DNA of 26,727 bases, from the IMG/VR virus record IMGVR_UViG_3300034012_001395, positions 1 through 26,727 of that record; one strand, written 5' to 3'. This DNA is from a virus. The notes beneath the pieces are model-generated. The model was not told where the DNA came from and did no database searches. It saw only the letters and a list, made by a program, of their open reading frames with translations. Made by a program: the position numbers and the translations under genes. Positions 6,122-14,056 of the stretch are shown here, piece after piece. Numbering within the stretch: position 1 is the first letter of the stretch; each line of letters opens with the position of its first letter.

Positions 6122-6868
6122 ATGCGCTCAGTGCTTGCCGCCGTGCTTATGACCTGCATGTCTTCCGGCCTCGCATTCGCCTGGTCGATCGACGACATGA
6201 ACGCCCAGATTGAGAAGACGAACGTGATCGTTGGCGGGGTGTGTTCCGGCACGATCATTGACGTGAAGGAGCGACTTGTCCTGACCGCCCACCACTGCAT
6301 CGACCAGCAGCTGGTCGAGGAAGAGGTCAAGGAGATCGACGACAAGACGGGCGAAATCAAAACGAAGAAGGTCCAGAAGCGGAAGCCTCTGGAGATCACC
6401 GTCAACCGGATCGTTGACTACGAGATCGTGTCGAGCGTTGACTATCTGGTGAAGATCGTCGGCACTGATACGCAGAACGACATCGCTCTGCTGCAGGTGA
6501 TCGACACGGAGTATGTGCCAGCAGCGGCTGCAAAGCTTGCTCCCGATGGCTTCGTCATTCGCCGCGGCATCCGCGTCTATGCGGTCGGGAACCCAGGGGT
6601 GATCTACGACAACTCGATCACCGAGGGCATCATCTCGGCGCCGCAGAGGACGCTTGAGATTGACGGCAAGAGGTTCAAGTTCTTCCAGCACTCGGCCTCG
6701 ATCATCGGCGGCAATTCTGGCGGTTCGATCCTGAACGAGGATGGCGAGCTCATCGGCACTGTATCTGCCGGCGTGCGTGGTGCTGCCATCGGCTTCGCGG
6801 TGCCGATTTCCTTTTCGAAGGATCTGATCCGCAAGGCTGGTTTCGGCAAGGTTCTTGAGGCCAAGTGA
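6122..6868 (+). CDS. Secreted trypsin-like serine protease, 248 aa
   Basis: Predicted exported S1-fold protease. Residues 1-20 form a signal peptide (Arg near the start, hydrophobic core, Ala-Phe-Ala before the likely cleavage site). The catalytic triad is visible: H58 in LTAHHC, D120 in QNDIALLQ and S199 in GGNSGGS. C41 and C59 sit where chymotrypsin has its C42-C58 disulfide. Between them (about 63-90) is a long charged insertion with many Glu and Lys residues. The ATG has GGAGG 8 nt upstream. The last codons overlap the terminase start (GTGA), coupling the two. Such proteases are not standard packaging proteins. It may act in the host periplasm, be a lysogenic-conversion cargo gene, or process virion proteins; the signal peptide argues against a cytoplasmic prohead protease. 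Confidence 0.88.
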   Translation: MRSVLAAVLMTCMSSGLAFAWSIDDMNAQIEKTNVIVGGVCSGTIIDVKERLVLTAHHCIDQQLVEEEVKEIDDKTGEIKTKKVQKRKPLEITVNRIVDYEIVSSVDYLVKIVGTDTQNDIALLQVIDTEYVPAAAAKLAPDGFVIRRGIRVYAVGNPGVIYDNSITEGIISAPQRTLEIDGKRFKFFQHSASIIGGNSGGSILNEDGELIGTVSAGVRGAAIGFAVPISFSKDLIRKAGFGKVLEAK

Positions 6869-9549
6869 CAGCACAGAACCGCCTGACCCCGCACCTCGAG
6901 AAGATCGCGGGCGTCAAGGACAAGAAGAAGCTCGCCAAGGACATCGCCGCGGCGACGAAGCACCTGCGGTTTGTTCCCTGGCCTGGGCCGCAGACCGACG
7001 CATACCTTTCAAAAGCTGACGAGCTGTTCTATGGTGGCGCTGCCGGAGGAGGTAAGCGCTTGGACATAGATACTGAAATACCAACTATTTCTGGTTGGAC
7101 TAAAATGGGAGACCTACAGCCGGGAGACATGGTCTTCTCGGTTGATGGATCACCGACGCGAGTAACAGCGGTCTCAAAAATTGAGCCCGCTCCTCGCAGT
7201 TTTGAGGTGGTGTTCGACACCGGCGAGGTCATCTACGCTGATGGCGAGCATCTCTGGACGACGATGGACGCTAAGGAGCGGATGGCAGCGCAGCGCCTTA
7301 CGGACGAGTACCGGGAGAAGCGTAAAGCCAACCGGGTGTCACGAGCCGTGGCGAAATCCAAGAAACCCTGGGTGAGCAAGGCGATCACCGCGATCAACCA
7401 GGCTCGTGAGTATGAGTACCTTGAGCCCCCAACCGGCAGCGTTCGGACAACGGACGAAATCCGCAAAACGCTTTTGGTAGGAAAGAGGGTCAATCACTCC
7501 GTCGCGGTCGCTGGTGCGCTTGAGCTTCCGCACGCTCGACTGCCGATTGAGCCATACTTATTGGGGCTTTGGCTGGGAGACGGCACGTCTGCCAGTGGCG
7601 CGATCGGTATGGCAGACTACGACATCGACGAAGTGATTGGCTACACCAACGCTCCGCTTGTTTCGCGAATTGCTTGCGGGAAAGAGCGAAAAACGCCGTA
7701 CATTATCGCCCGCTTTAAGGGGTTGCACACTAAGCTTCGTGAAAGCGGGCTGTTGAGCAACAAGCACATTCCGCTTGGATACTTCCGCGCCTCCCGTGCC
7801 CAACGCCTCGCACTTCTGCAAGGCATCATGGACACGGACGGGCATTGCGACATCCGAGGTCAGTGTGAGCTGACACTCAGCAAACGCAATCTGATTGAAG
7901 ACGTCCACCATTTGGTGTCGTCGCTCGGGATCAAGGCCACTATCACGGAAAAGCCAGTCAAGCGTGGGAACACCGCCTACCGGCTCAAGTTCGTGTCAGC
8001 CGAGCCGGTGTTCCGGCTCAAGCGTAAGTTGGTGCGACAGAAGCTTACGGACCACCGAGAAACGACGCGGAGGCGCTACATCGTGGACGTGAGGCCGTGC
8101 GAGCCGCGCATGATGCGCTGCATCGCGGTTGATCATCCAAGCCGGTTATACCTAGTCGGTCCGACGTGCATCCCAACGCACAACACCGCAATGCTGGTCG
8201 GTCTCGCCGTCCAGGCGCACACCAAGAGCATCATATTCCGTCGGGAGTATTCCCAGATCCGTGGCCTCGAGGACGAGGCAGCAAAGCTTCTGGGTGCGCG
8301 CGACGGTTACAATGCGACGGAGAAGGTCTGGCGCCACTCAGGCGGGCGGGTGCTGGAGTTTGGCTCTGTTCCGCACGAATGGGACCGCGAGAAATATCAG
8401 GGCCGTGCGCACTCATTCATCGGCTTCGATGAGATCACGCACTTCACCCCGTCGATCTACAGGTATCTCATCGGCTGGAACCGCTCCGACGTGAAGGGGG
8501 AGCGGTGCAGGGTCGTGGTGACAGGTAACCCGCCGACGACGGCCGAAGGCCGGTGGGTGGTTGAGTATTGGGCTCCCTGGCTCGACCCGAACCACCCGAA
8601 CCCGGCAAAGCCCGGCGAGCTTCGATGGTTCACCACAATTAAGGGCGAGGACGTCGAGCTCCCCGGTCCAGATCCGATCGAGGTTGATGGCCGCGTCGTT
8701 ACACCTCGAAGCCGCACGTTCATCGCGGCGAAACTCGAGGACAACCCGGCGCTGATGGACAGCGGCTATGCGGCGGTCCTCGAGAGTATGCCCGAGCCCC
8801 TCCGCACCATGATGCGCGAGGGACGGTTTGATCTCGGCCAGCAGGATGACGATTTCCAGGTGATCCCGTCGGCCTGGGTAGACCAGGCGATGTCGAGGTG
8901 GTCGAGGCAGCGGCCTGACGATCCTATGACATCGATGGGCGTGGACGTCGCCCAGGGTGGCGCCGACGAGACGGTGATCTCTCGGCGGCACGGCAGCTGG
9001 TTCGACGAGATCATCGCCAGGAAGGGTATCGACACCAAGGATGGTCCTGCCGTTGCGGGCCTCATCGTGCAGTACATGCGAGACGGCTGCGAGGTGAACA
9101 TCGACACGGGCGGCGGCTGGGGCGGGTCTGCTTTCGACCACCTGAAGCACCAGAACGTGAAGATCCGCGGCGTCCTGGGGTCGAGTGGCTCGAGCGCCAA
9201 GACGAAGGACCGCCAGCTCGGCTTCATCAACAAGCGAGCCGAGACATGGTGGAAGCTTCGCGAGGCACTGGACCCGAACTTTGCCAAGCCGGTGGCGTTG
9301 CCACCAGACCCGCAGCTGCGGGCAGATCTCTGCTCACCGAGATGGAAGCTGGTGCCGCGCGGGATACAGATCGAGTCGAAGGACGACATCAGGAAGCGGC
9401 TCGGCCGATCGCCAGATCGCGGAGACGCTGTCGTTCTCGCGTGGGTGACTGCGTCTGAAAGCAATCAGGTTCAGCCTGCTGGCAGGAACTTCCTGCAGAA
9501 GAAGGCTGTGCTTGGATATTCAAAGATCAAGAAGGTGATCAGAAGATGA
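6865..9549 (+). CDS. terL: Terminase large subunit with in-frame intein
   Basis: The packaging motor and nuclease. The GTG start overlaps the protease stop. The precursor is 894 aa; removing residues 65-440 (intein) leaves 518 aa, a normal size. After splicing, Walker A reads GGAAGGGK joined to T441. Walker B is IGFDE (D522, E523), the coupling motif is VVTGNPP (around 550), and the RNase H-like nuclease has three acidic residues: D694 in MGVDVAQGG, D747 in NIDTGGG and D854 in GDAVVLAW. All are present, so the spliced protein should be active. Splicing is needed for ATPase function because the intein separates the P-loop lysine from its threonine. The next gene starts inside the stop codon (ATGATG). 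Confidence 0.95.
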   Translation: MTAQNRLTPHLEKIAGVKDKKKLAKDIAAATKHLRFVPWPGPQTDAYLSKADELFYGGAAGGGKRLDIDTEIPTISGWTKMGDLQPGDMVFSVDGSPTRVTAVSKIEPAPRSFEVVFDTGEVIYADGEHLWTTMDAKERMAAQRLTDEYREKRKANRVSRAVAKSKKPWVSKAITAINQAREYEYLEPPTGSVRTTDEIRKTLLVGKRVNHSVAVAGALELPHARLPIEPYLLGLWLGDGTSASGAIGMADYDIDEVIGYTNAPLVSRIACGKERKTPYIIARFKGLHTKLRESGLLSNKHIPLGYFRASRAQRLALLQGIMDTDGHCDIRGQCELTLSKRNLIEDVHHLVSSLGIKATITEKPVKRGNTAYRLKFVSAEPVFRLKRKLVRQKLTDHRETTRRRYIVDVRPCEPRMMRCIAVDHPSRLYLVGPTCIPTHNTAMLVGLAVQAHTKSIIFRREYSQIRGLEDEAAKLLGARDGYNATEKVWRHSGGRVLEFGSVPHEWDREKYQGRAHSFIGFDEITHFTPSIYRYLIGWNRSDVKGERCRVVVTGNPPTTAEGRWVVEYWAPWLDPNHPNPAKPGELRWFTTIKGEDVELPGPDPIEVDGRVVTPRSRTFIAAKLEDNPALMDSGYAAVLESMPEPLRTMMREGRFDLGQQDDDFQVIPSAWVDQAMSRWSRQRPDDPMTSMGVDVAQGGADETVISRRHGSWFDEIIARKGIDTKDGPAVAGLIVQYMRDGCEVNIDTGGGWGGSAFDHLKHQNVKIRGVLGSSGSSAKTKDRQLGFINKRAETWWKLREALDPNFAKPVALPPDPQLRADLCSPRWKLVPRGIQIESKDDIRKRLGRSPDRGDAVVLAWVTASESNQVQPAGRNFLQKKAVLGYSKIKKVIRR
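7057..8184 (+). mobile_element. Class 3 (WCT) intein with LAGLIDADG homing endonuclease
   Basis: Residues 65-440 of the terminase precursor (376 aa). It begins RLDIDTEIPTISGW, so the usual N-terminal Cys or Ser is absent, and ends PTHN followed by Thr. The block B region has GEHLW with H129 and W131, block F has RCIAVD with C419, and T438 precedes H439-N440: the W, C and T that define class 3 inteins, in which the block F Cys starts splicing. The two LAGLIDADG helices are LLGLWLGDG (catalytic D239) and LLQGIMDTDG (D325), so the endonuclease looks intact. Insertion is exactly between the P-loop Lys and Thr codons, a known preference of inteins for conserved active sites. Confidence 0.9.
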
Positions 9550-9761
9550 TGTTTGACAATGGCGATACGCTCATCCCGTCGCGTCGGAAGAAGAAACTGT
9601 CTGATGACGCCGGCGTCAAGAGCCCGTTCGCAGACAACTTCATGAACTACTTCCAGAACAACTACATGGGGAACGGTGGCATCGTTGCCTACGTCTCTGA
9701 TCTGATGAGCGGCGGCATCAACAAGTCCCGCGTATCTCGAACCAAAACAACCAGCGTCTGA
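9546..9761 (+). CDS. Hypothetical protein, 71 aa
   Basis: Starts inside the terminase stop codon; a second ATG follows at 9549. The product has a basic RRKKK segment near residues 13-17 and an aromatic, Asn-rich stretch (FMNYFQNNYMGNGG, about 32-45), then a basic Ser/Thr-rich end. No family is recognised and there is no membrane segment. Coupling to terL and the following virion-type gene suggest a structural or assembly role. Confidence 0.6.
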   Translation: MMFDNGDTLIPSRRKKKLSDDAGVKSPFADNFMNYFQNNYMGNGGIVAYVSDLMSGGINKSRVSRTKTTSV

Positions 9762-9771
9762 GGAGACGAAC

Positions 9772-9987
9772 ATGTCCAGTCTTTTCAACCCCAAGACACC
9801 TGACATCCCGCCGCCGCCGGCTCCCAAGCCGATGCCTGACCCCGATGATCCCAAGGCCAGGGCCGCTCGTCGTATGGCGATGGAAGAGATGATGCGGCGA
9901 GGTGGTCGGTCCAGCACGAACCTTGAACGGAACGAAGGCGGTGGAACGATCGCCGGCGGCGCCTATTCGAAGACAAAGCTCGGTTAA
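9772..9987 (+). CDS. Small proline-rich virion-cluster protein, 71 aa
   Basis: AGGAG overlapping the previous stop gives a good ribosome binding site. The protein has a conserved-looking layout: MSSLFNPK, a proline-rich segment (PPPPAPKPMPDPDDP, 13-27), an Ala/Arg/Met-rich helix (29-44) and a C-terminal GRSST...GGAYSKTKLG. This layout is common among small proteins encoded near terminase, portal and tail genes of podoviruses. Their function is not established in my knowledge; an internal-virion or head-tail junction role is possible. Confidence 0.75.
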   Translation: MSSLFNPKTPDIPPPPAPKPMPDPDDPKARAARRMAMEEMMRRGGRSSTNLERNEGGGTIAGGAYSKTKLG

Positions 9988-10003
9988 TGGAAGGAACTGA
10001 AAC

Positions 10004-10486
10004 ATGAGCATTGCAAACGCAACAGAAACTGCGATCCTGAAGCTTGTGTTTCAGGCCGTCGCCTGGGCCAACTACGCCGACAACGCAGGCGCCTCGCCAG
10101 AGACCAATATCGCGGTCGCGCTGCACACTGCAGACCCGACCGATACAGGCGACATGACGTCGTCTGAGGCGGCCTACACCTCCTACGCTCGCGTGTCTGT
10201 CGCCCGCACGACCGGCGGCTGGTCCGAAAGCTCTGGCACGGTGTCGCCCGTTGCCAACATCGACTTCCCGGCTGGTACGGGTGGTTCCGGCACGGCGACG
10301 CACTTCTCCACCGGCAAGACCGGCGGCGGTGCGACCGCGATCCTGTGGTCGGGCACCATTTCGCCGAATATTGTATGTGGGAATGGTGTTACCCCCCGTT
10401 TGACTACAGCTTCCACGATCACGTTGGACGCCCATTGGATTCCAACGGTAATTTCAGCTGTTCTCGGCTTCCTGGTGTTCTTTTGA
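10004..10486 (+). CDS. Phage structural protein, 160 aa, with abnormal hydrophobic C-terminal extension
   Basis: AAGGA precedes the ATG at 10004. Residues 1-142 match a recurrent phage family that I recognise by its layout: an N-terminal helical segment with a WANYADNAG stretch, VALHTADPTDTG, YARVSVART.GGW, ANIDFPAG, and the terminal block NGVTPRLTTASTITLD ending at D142. Family members are probably small virion or fibre-associated proteins and normally stop about there. Here the frame continues for 18 residues (WIPTVISAVLGFLVFF at the end), very hydrophobic and unlike the rest. An HNH endonuclease gene begins 73 bp downstream, so I infer that the endonuclease cassette replaced the native stop codon. 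Codon use after D142 also looks more A/T-rich. Confidence 0.75.
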   Translation: MSIANATETAILKLVFQAVAWANYADNAGASPETNIAVALHTADPTDTGDMTSSEAAYTSYARVSVARTTGGWSESSGTVSPVANIDFPAGTGGSGTATHFSTGKTGGGATAILWSGTISPNIVCGNGVTPRLTTASTITLDAHWIPTVISAVLGFLVFF

Positions 10487-11354
10487 TAATACGGCGTTAC
10501 CTAGAGCTTGATTAAAACAAAGAGCGATCCTATGTTTGTGGCGCACAAGGAGCCGCCACATGGGAAAGAAACGATCCGTAGATGTGTCTGACGATGAGAT
10601 CGTTGCCGCTTATGAGCGGCTGCGGTCGCAATACAAGGTTGCAAAAGAGTTGGGCATCGGAGCGACCACGGTTGCTCGTGTTTTGTATTCGCGCGGTGTG
10701 AAGCTGACAGGTCTCTCTGAGTTCCGCGAGAAAATTACGCGGTTCAAGGGCCAAGAGGCTGAAATAAGAGCGATCTACGAAGCAGGGGCTACATACGATC
10801 AACTGCGAAAGCAGTTTGGTGAATGTTCCGATTATGCCCTGAAAAGTGCCATCAAGAGGGCCGGTGGAAATTTGCGGGAAAACCCAGCACCACTGGTGAA
10901 GGATGGTGAGGTCGAGCGCATTAAAGATCTACACAAGAGCGGTCTTGGGCAGGTCCATATCTCTCTCGCGATTGGTAGGTCTCAGTCGTTTGTGAGCCGC
11001 GTTATGCGGAGGAATGGCATAGCACCTCATGATGCGCGTGGTTCCAAGCACTCGATGTGGAAAGGCGGGCGCGTAATCGACAGTAATGGGTACGTCCGGC
11101 TGTGGGTTCCGCAAAAAGATCCGCTCAAATGTATGTCCTTGAATGATGGCTACGTACTTGAGCATCGATATGTGATGGCCAAGCACCTTGGCCGCCCGCT
11201 TGAGCGTCACGAGACCGTCCACCACATCAACGGCAACCGAGAAGACAACCGCCTTGAAAACCTTCAGCTTCGCCACGGCAAGCACGGCAAGGGTGTGCGC
11301 CTCCGTTGCCGGTGCTGTGGCTCAACAGACATTGAGAAAATAGAACTGGATTGA
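10430..11354 (+). mobile_element. Probable HNH homing-endonuclease insertion
   Basis: From just after the expected end of the upstream gene (codon 142) to the HNH stop, the DNA is poorer in G/C at third positions than its surroundings and carries one endonuclease gene. The left boundary is inferred from where family similarity ends; the right boundary is set near the HNH stop, because the next gene begins 9 nt later without its own ribosome binding site. No group I intron core was recognised. Confidence 0.4.
10560..11354 (+). CDS. HNH homing endonuclease, 264 aa
   Basis: The ATG at 10560 has AAGGAG 7 nt upstream; an in-frame TTG at 10536 is less likely. The N-terminal two-thirds contain repeated helix-turn-helix-like modules for DNA recognition: residues about 11-47 (VAKELGIGATTVARVL), 64-103 and 117-154 (HISLAIGRSQSFVSRVM). 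The C-terminal nuclease is an HNH_3 domain: EHRYVMAKHLGRPL (201-214), then HHINGNREDNRLENL (221-235) with the H-N-N pattern, followed by C250, C252 and C253. These enzymes nick or cut a specific site and promote copying of their own gene. The base composition is more A/T-rich than the flanks, as expected for a mobile gene. Confidence 0.88.
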   Translation: MGKKRSVDVSDDEIVAAYERLRSQYKVAKELGIGATTVARVLYSRGVKLTGLSEFREKITRFKGQEAEIRAIYEAGATYDQLRKQFGECSDYALKSAIKRAGGNLRENPAPLVKDGEVERIKDLHKSGLGQVHISLAIGRSQSFVSRVMRRNGIAPHDARGSKHSMWKGGRVIDSNGYVRLWVPQKDPLKCMSLNDGYVLEHRYVMAKHLGRPLERHETVHHINGNREDNRLENLQLRHGKHGKGVRLRCRCCGSTDIEKIELD

Positions 11355-11362
11355 ACAACCGA

Positions 11363-11809
11363 ATGCAGCACGCCTCCGAGTTCCGCCGCTGCCTGCTGGA
11401 AATGGATGTGGTCGGCATCATGCGCCTCTGGCGTCATGTGTCTCCACACCTTCCACAGCCAAGCGAGGCTGAAGCGCTGATCCAGCTGCACATCGCAAGA
11501 TGTGAGGCAAAGCGCTTCCCTCAGAAGGCAAAGGCGTACTCGCAAGCCTGGCTGGCAGAGCAGGGATATCAGAATATCGACGGACAGTGGATCTCTGGTT
11601 TGCCTGTTGCAAAGCCCGTCGCTGAGGCGGTTGGTATTTCGTCGAGATCGGCTGGTGGTTATGTCCTGCCGTTCAATAAGAAGATCATGCAGTTCATGGA
11701 AGACGCGCTTCTCAACGCGATGGCAAAGGGGATCACCGAGCCCCCTGTGCAGAAGGAAGCGATGTTGAGAGCGCGTGACAAGATACGATTTAGGGCGAGG
11801 GTCGCATGA
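11363..11809 (+). CDS. Conserved-type phage protein, 148 aa
   Basis: I chose the ATG at 11363; a TTG at 11351 overlapping the HNH stop would add four residues. The start MQHASEFRRCLLEMDVVGI and the following LWRHVSPHLPQP are typical of a phage protein that I have seen described only as hypothetical. The middle, rich in Ala and Arg, reads as helices (SEAEALIQLHIARCEA), and YSQAWLAEQGY follows. No membrane segment or catalytic motif is visible. The 3' end overlaps the tail fibre gene (ATGA), suggesting co-translation and possibly a virion or fibre-assembly role. Its native ribosome binding site may have been lost to the HNH insertion. Confidence 0.7.
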   Translation: MQHASEFRRCLLEMDVVGIMRLWRHVSPHLPQPSEAEALIQLHIARCEAKRFPQKAKAYSQAWLAEQGYQNIDGQWISGLPVAKPVAEAVGISSRSAGGYVLPFNKKIMQFMEDALLNAMAKGITEPPVQKEAMLRARDKIRFRARVA

Positions 11810-13983
11810 CGATTTCAGTCAAGCACAAGTTCACAAGTGCGAAGTCTGATAGCGCAGACACGTCTCTCGTGCGCCCGTCAAACTGGAACGACGAGCATAA
11901 CCTGACGCTGGCGTCCGACACCATCCTTGGACGAGACACGGCAGGAACTGGTGCTGTCGAAGAGATAACCGTTTCCGGTGGCCTGGAGTTCACCGGGTCT
12001 GGCGGTATTCAAAGATCTGCTCTGACTGGTGACGTGACGGCCTCTGCTGGCTCTGGAACAACAACGATTGCCAATGACGCTGTCACCTATGCGAAGATGC
12101 AGAACGCCTCGACGAGCGATGTCGTCCTTGGAAGGGCATCCGCAGGCACAGGCAACATTGAGGAAATCTCCTGCACAGCTGCTGGCAGGGCATTGCTTGA
12201 CGATGCTGACGCTGCTGCACAGAGAACGACACTTGGTGCAGCAGCTTCTGGAGCCATCACTGGCTCTGGCTTAACGCAAACAACGAGCCGAATCCTCGGC
12301 CGTACTACTGCAAGCACCGGCGCAATTGAGGAGATCTCTGTCGGAACCGGATTGACGCTGTCGGGTGGCTCTATATCGGTGACGACAAATACATACCAAC
12401 CTCTTGATGCTGACCTAACAGCAATTGCAGCTCTTTCTCCGGCTCTTGACAATATCATTGTCGGAAATGGTACGGCATGGATTGTTGAATCCGGGGCTAC
12501 GGCTCGTTCATCACTTGGTGCCGCTGGCACGGGTGTCACGAACACATTCACCGCCAACCAGATCGTATCAGTCACCGACAACACGAATGCCGCCCTCCGC
12601 ATCACCCAGCTTGGCACGGGAAACGCGCTCCTCGTTGAAGATTCGACCAACCCAGATGCGACGCCAACCGTTGTAACTGCTGATGGTACTATAGTTGTTG
12701 GGCATACAGCCGCCCTTAACACCGACAATTACGCCGGGACGCAGATAACACCGAAGGTTCAGGTCCAAGGAATAAACAACGAAACGTCCACATTAAGCGC
12801 GACTGCATGGGCAGCCAGCACTGGTGGGCCGCAAATTGCTCTTGGCAAGTCAAGGTCCGCTACGGTCGGAACAAACACAATTGTACAGAGCGGAGATACT
12901 CTTGGGGCCGTAACCTTCGCTGGTGACGACGGCACTGCGATAATCATCGGTGCTTCAATAGTTGGCGAGTCTGATGGCACTCCCGGCACAAACGATATGC
13001 CGGGTCGCCTCGTGTTCAGCACGACAGCGGATGGTGCCCAGACAGTAACGGAACGACTGCGAATTTCCAGCACTGGTGCATTTGGTATCTCTGGTGCGAA
13101 CTACGGTTCGGCAAATCAGGTTCTTATTTCTGGCGGATCTGCCGCGGCCCCTTCTTGGAGCAGCGGCACGTTCAGCGGAACAAGCTCTGGAACAAACACC
13201 GGAGACCAAAACATTTTCCAGACGATTGCTGTCTCTGGCCAGTCGAACGTGGTTGCAGATAGCACTGCTGATACCCTTACGCTGGCTGCTGGCACCAATA
13301 TCGCAATCACGACAAATGCTACAACTGACACCATTACAATTGCTACATCCGGGCTTGGCACTGCTGCGATAGAAGGCACCGGAACGTCTGGGGCAACAAT
13401 CCCTTTCTGTAACGGAACAAACACTTGGGCAAACACTCAAACCTTTAATGCTTCATCTGCCATAAGAGTATCTGGCGGAACCGCTTCTACAACTGGAAGA
13501 GTTATCATTGGTGATGTTTCTGCTGGTAACAATGCCGCGACCGTTGGGATTGAAACCATAACAACATCGACAGCAGCACGTTTCCATATGTCTTTCAAAA
13601 ATGGAAACGGTATTGTCGGATCAATCAGCACGAACGCCTCGGCAACCGCATTCAATACAAGCTCAGACTACCGTCTGAAAGAAAATATCCAGCCGATCAG
13701 CAATGCATCTCACAGGGTCTCACTACTGAACCCTGTGAGGTTCAACTGGATTTCCGATCCTGGTGGGCCAGTTGTCGATGGATTCATAGCTCACGAAGTC
13801 CAGTCCGTTGTGCCGGAGGCGATCACCGGGCAAAAAGATGAAGTTAACCCAGAAGACGGAAAGCCATTATTTCAGGGCATAGATCAGTCAAAGTTGGTTC
13901 CGCTTCTTGCCGCCGCATTGAAAGAAGCCATTGGTGAAATAGCCAATCTCAAGGCAAGGGTTTCCGCCTTGGAGGGCGTATAG
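11806..13983 (+). CDS. Tail fibre/spike with S74 self-cleaving chaperone domain, 725 aa
   Basis: Host-recognition fibre. The N-terminal 190 residues contain three copies of an ILGR.TA.TGA.EEI motif (about 40-54, 108-121, 163-178), typical of phage fibre shafts. The middle is Thr/Ser/Gly-rich beta-structure. The C-terminus is an intramolecular chaperone (Peptidase_S74): SSDYRLKENI (619-628), then NPVRFNW, GFIAHEVQSVVPEAI, a KLVPLLAAALKEAI helix and a coiled-coil end. By comparison with endosialidase, the Ser-Lys pair would be S620 and K625 and cleavage would fall before S620, releasing about 106 residues after trimerisation. The start overlaps the previous stop. The region is less G/C-rich than the terminase genes. 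Confidence 0.88.
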   Translation: MTISVKHKFTSAKSDSADTSLVRPSNWNDEHNLTLASDTILGRDTAGTGAVEEITVSGGLEFTGSGGIQRSALTGDVTASAGSGTTTIANDAVTYAKMQNASTSDVVLGRASAGTGNIEEISCTAAGRALLDDADAAAQRTTLGAAASGAITGSGLTQTTSRILGRTTASTGAIEEISVGTGLTLSGGSISVTTNTYQPLDADLTAIAALSPALDNIIVGNGTAWIVESGATARSSLGAAGTGVTNTFTANQIVSVTDNTNAALRITQLGTGNALLVEDSTNPDATPTVVTADGTIVVGHTAALNTDNYAGTQITPKVQVQGINNETSTLSATAWAASTGGPQIALGKSRSATVGTNTIVQSGDTLGAVTFAGDDGTAIIIGASIVGESDGTPGTNDMPGRLVFSTTADGAQTVTERLRISSTGAFGISGANYGSANQVLISGGSAAAPSWSSGTFSGTSSGTNTGDQNIFQTIAVSGQSNVVADSTADTLTLAAGTNIAITTNATTDTITIATSGLGTAAIEGTGTSGATIPFCNGTNTWANTQTFNASSAIRVSGGTASTTGRVIIGDVSAGNNAATVGIETITTSTAARFHMSFKNGNGIVGSISTNASATAFNTSSDYRLKENIQPISNASHRVSLLNPVRFNWISDPGGPVVDGFIAHEVQSVVPEAITGQKDEVNPEDGKPLFQGIDQSKLVPLLAAALKEAIGEIANLKARVSALEGV

Positions 13984-14056
13984 CCAAGCTTTATTTATTC
14001 TCAGTGTTGAAAATCAGAGAATGGTTTCAGCACCCCTAATGTAAGGTGACCAGGTC

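Noticed and set aside
6122-6868. Prohead maturation protease
   Set aside because: The signal peptide, disulfide-spaced cysteines and trypsin-type triad point to an exported S1 protease. Known prohead proteases are of other folds and sit next to the capsid gene.
10430-11360. Group I intron carrying the HNH gene
   Set aside because: The family-like sequence upstream ends at its natural terminus, and no continuing exon is seen after the HNH gene. I could not recognise P3-P7 core elements. A free-standing endonuclease fits better.
13984-14056. Promoter or terminator between the fibre and the Ala/Gly/Ser-rich gene
   Set aside because: A TTGAAA box has no -10 partner at proper spacing, and the only stem (TTCTC/GAGAA) is 5 bp with a long loop.
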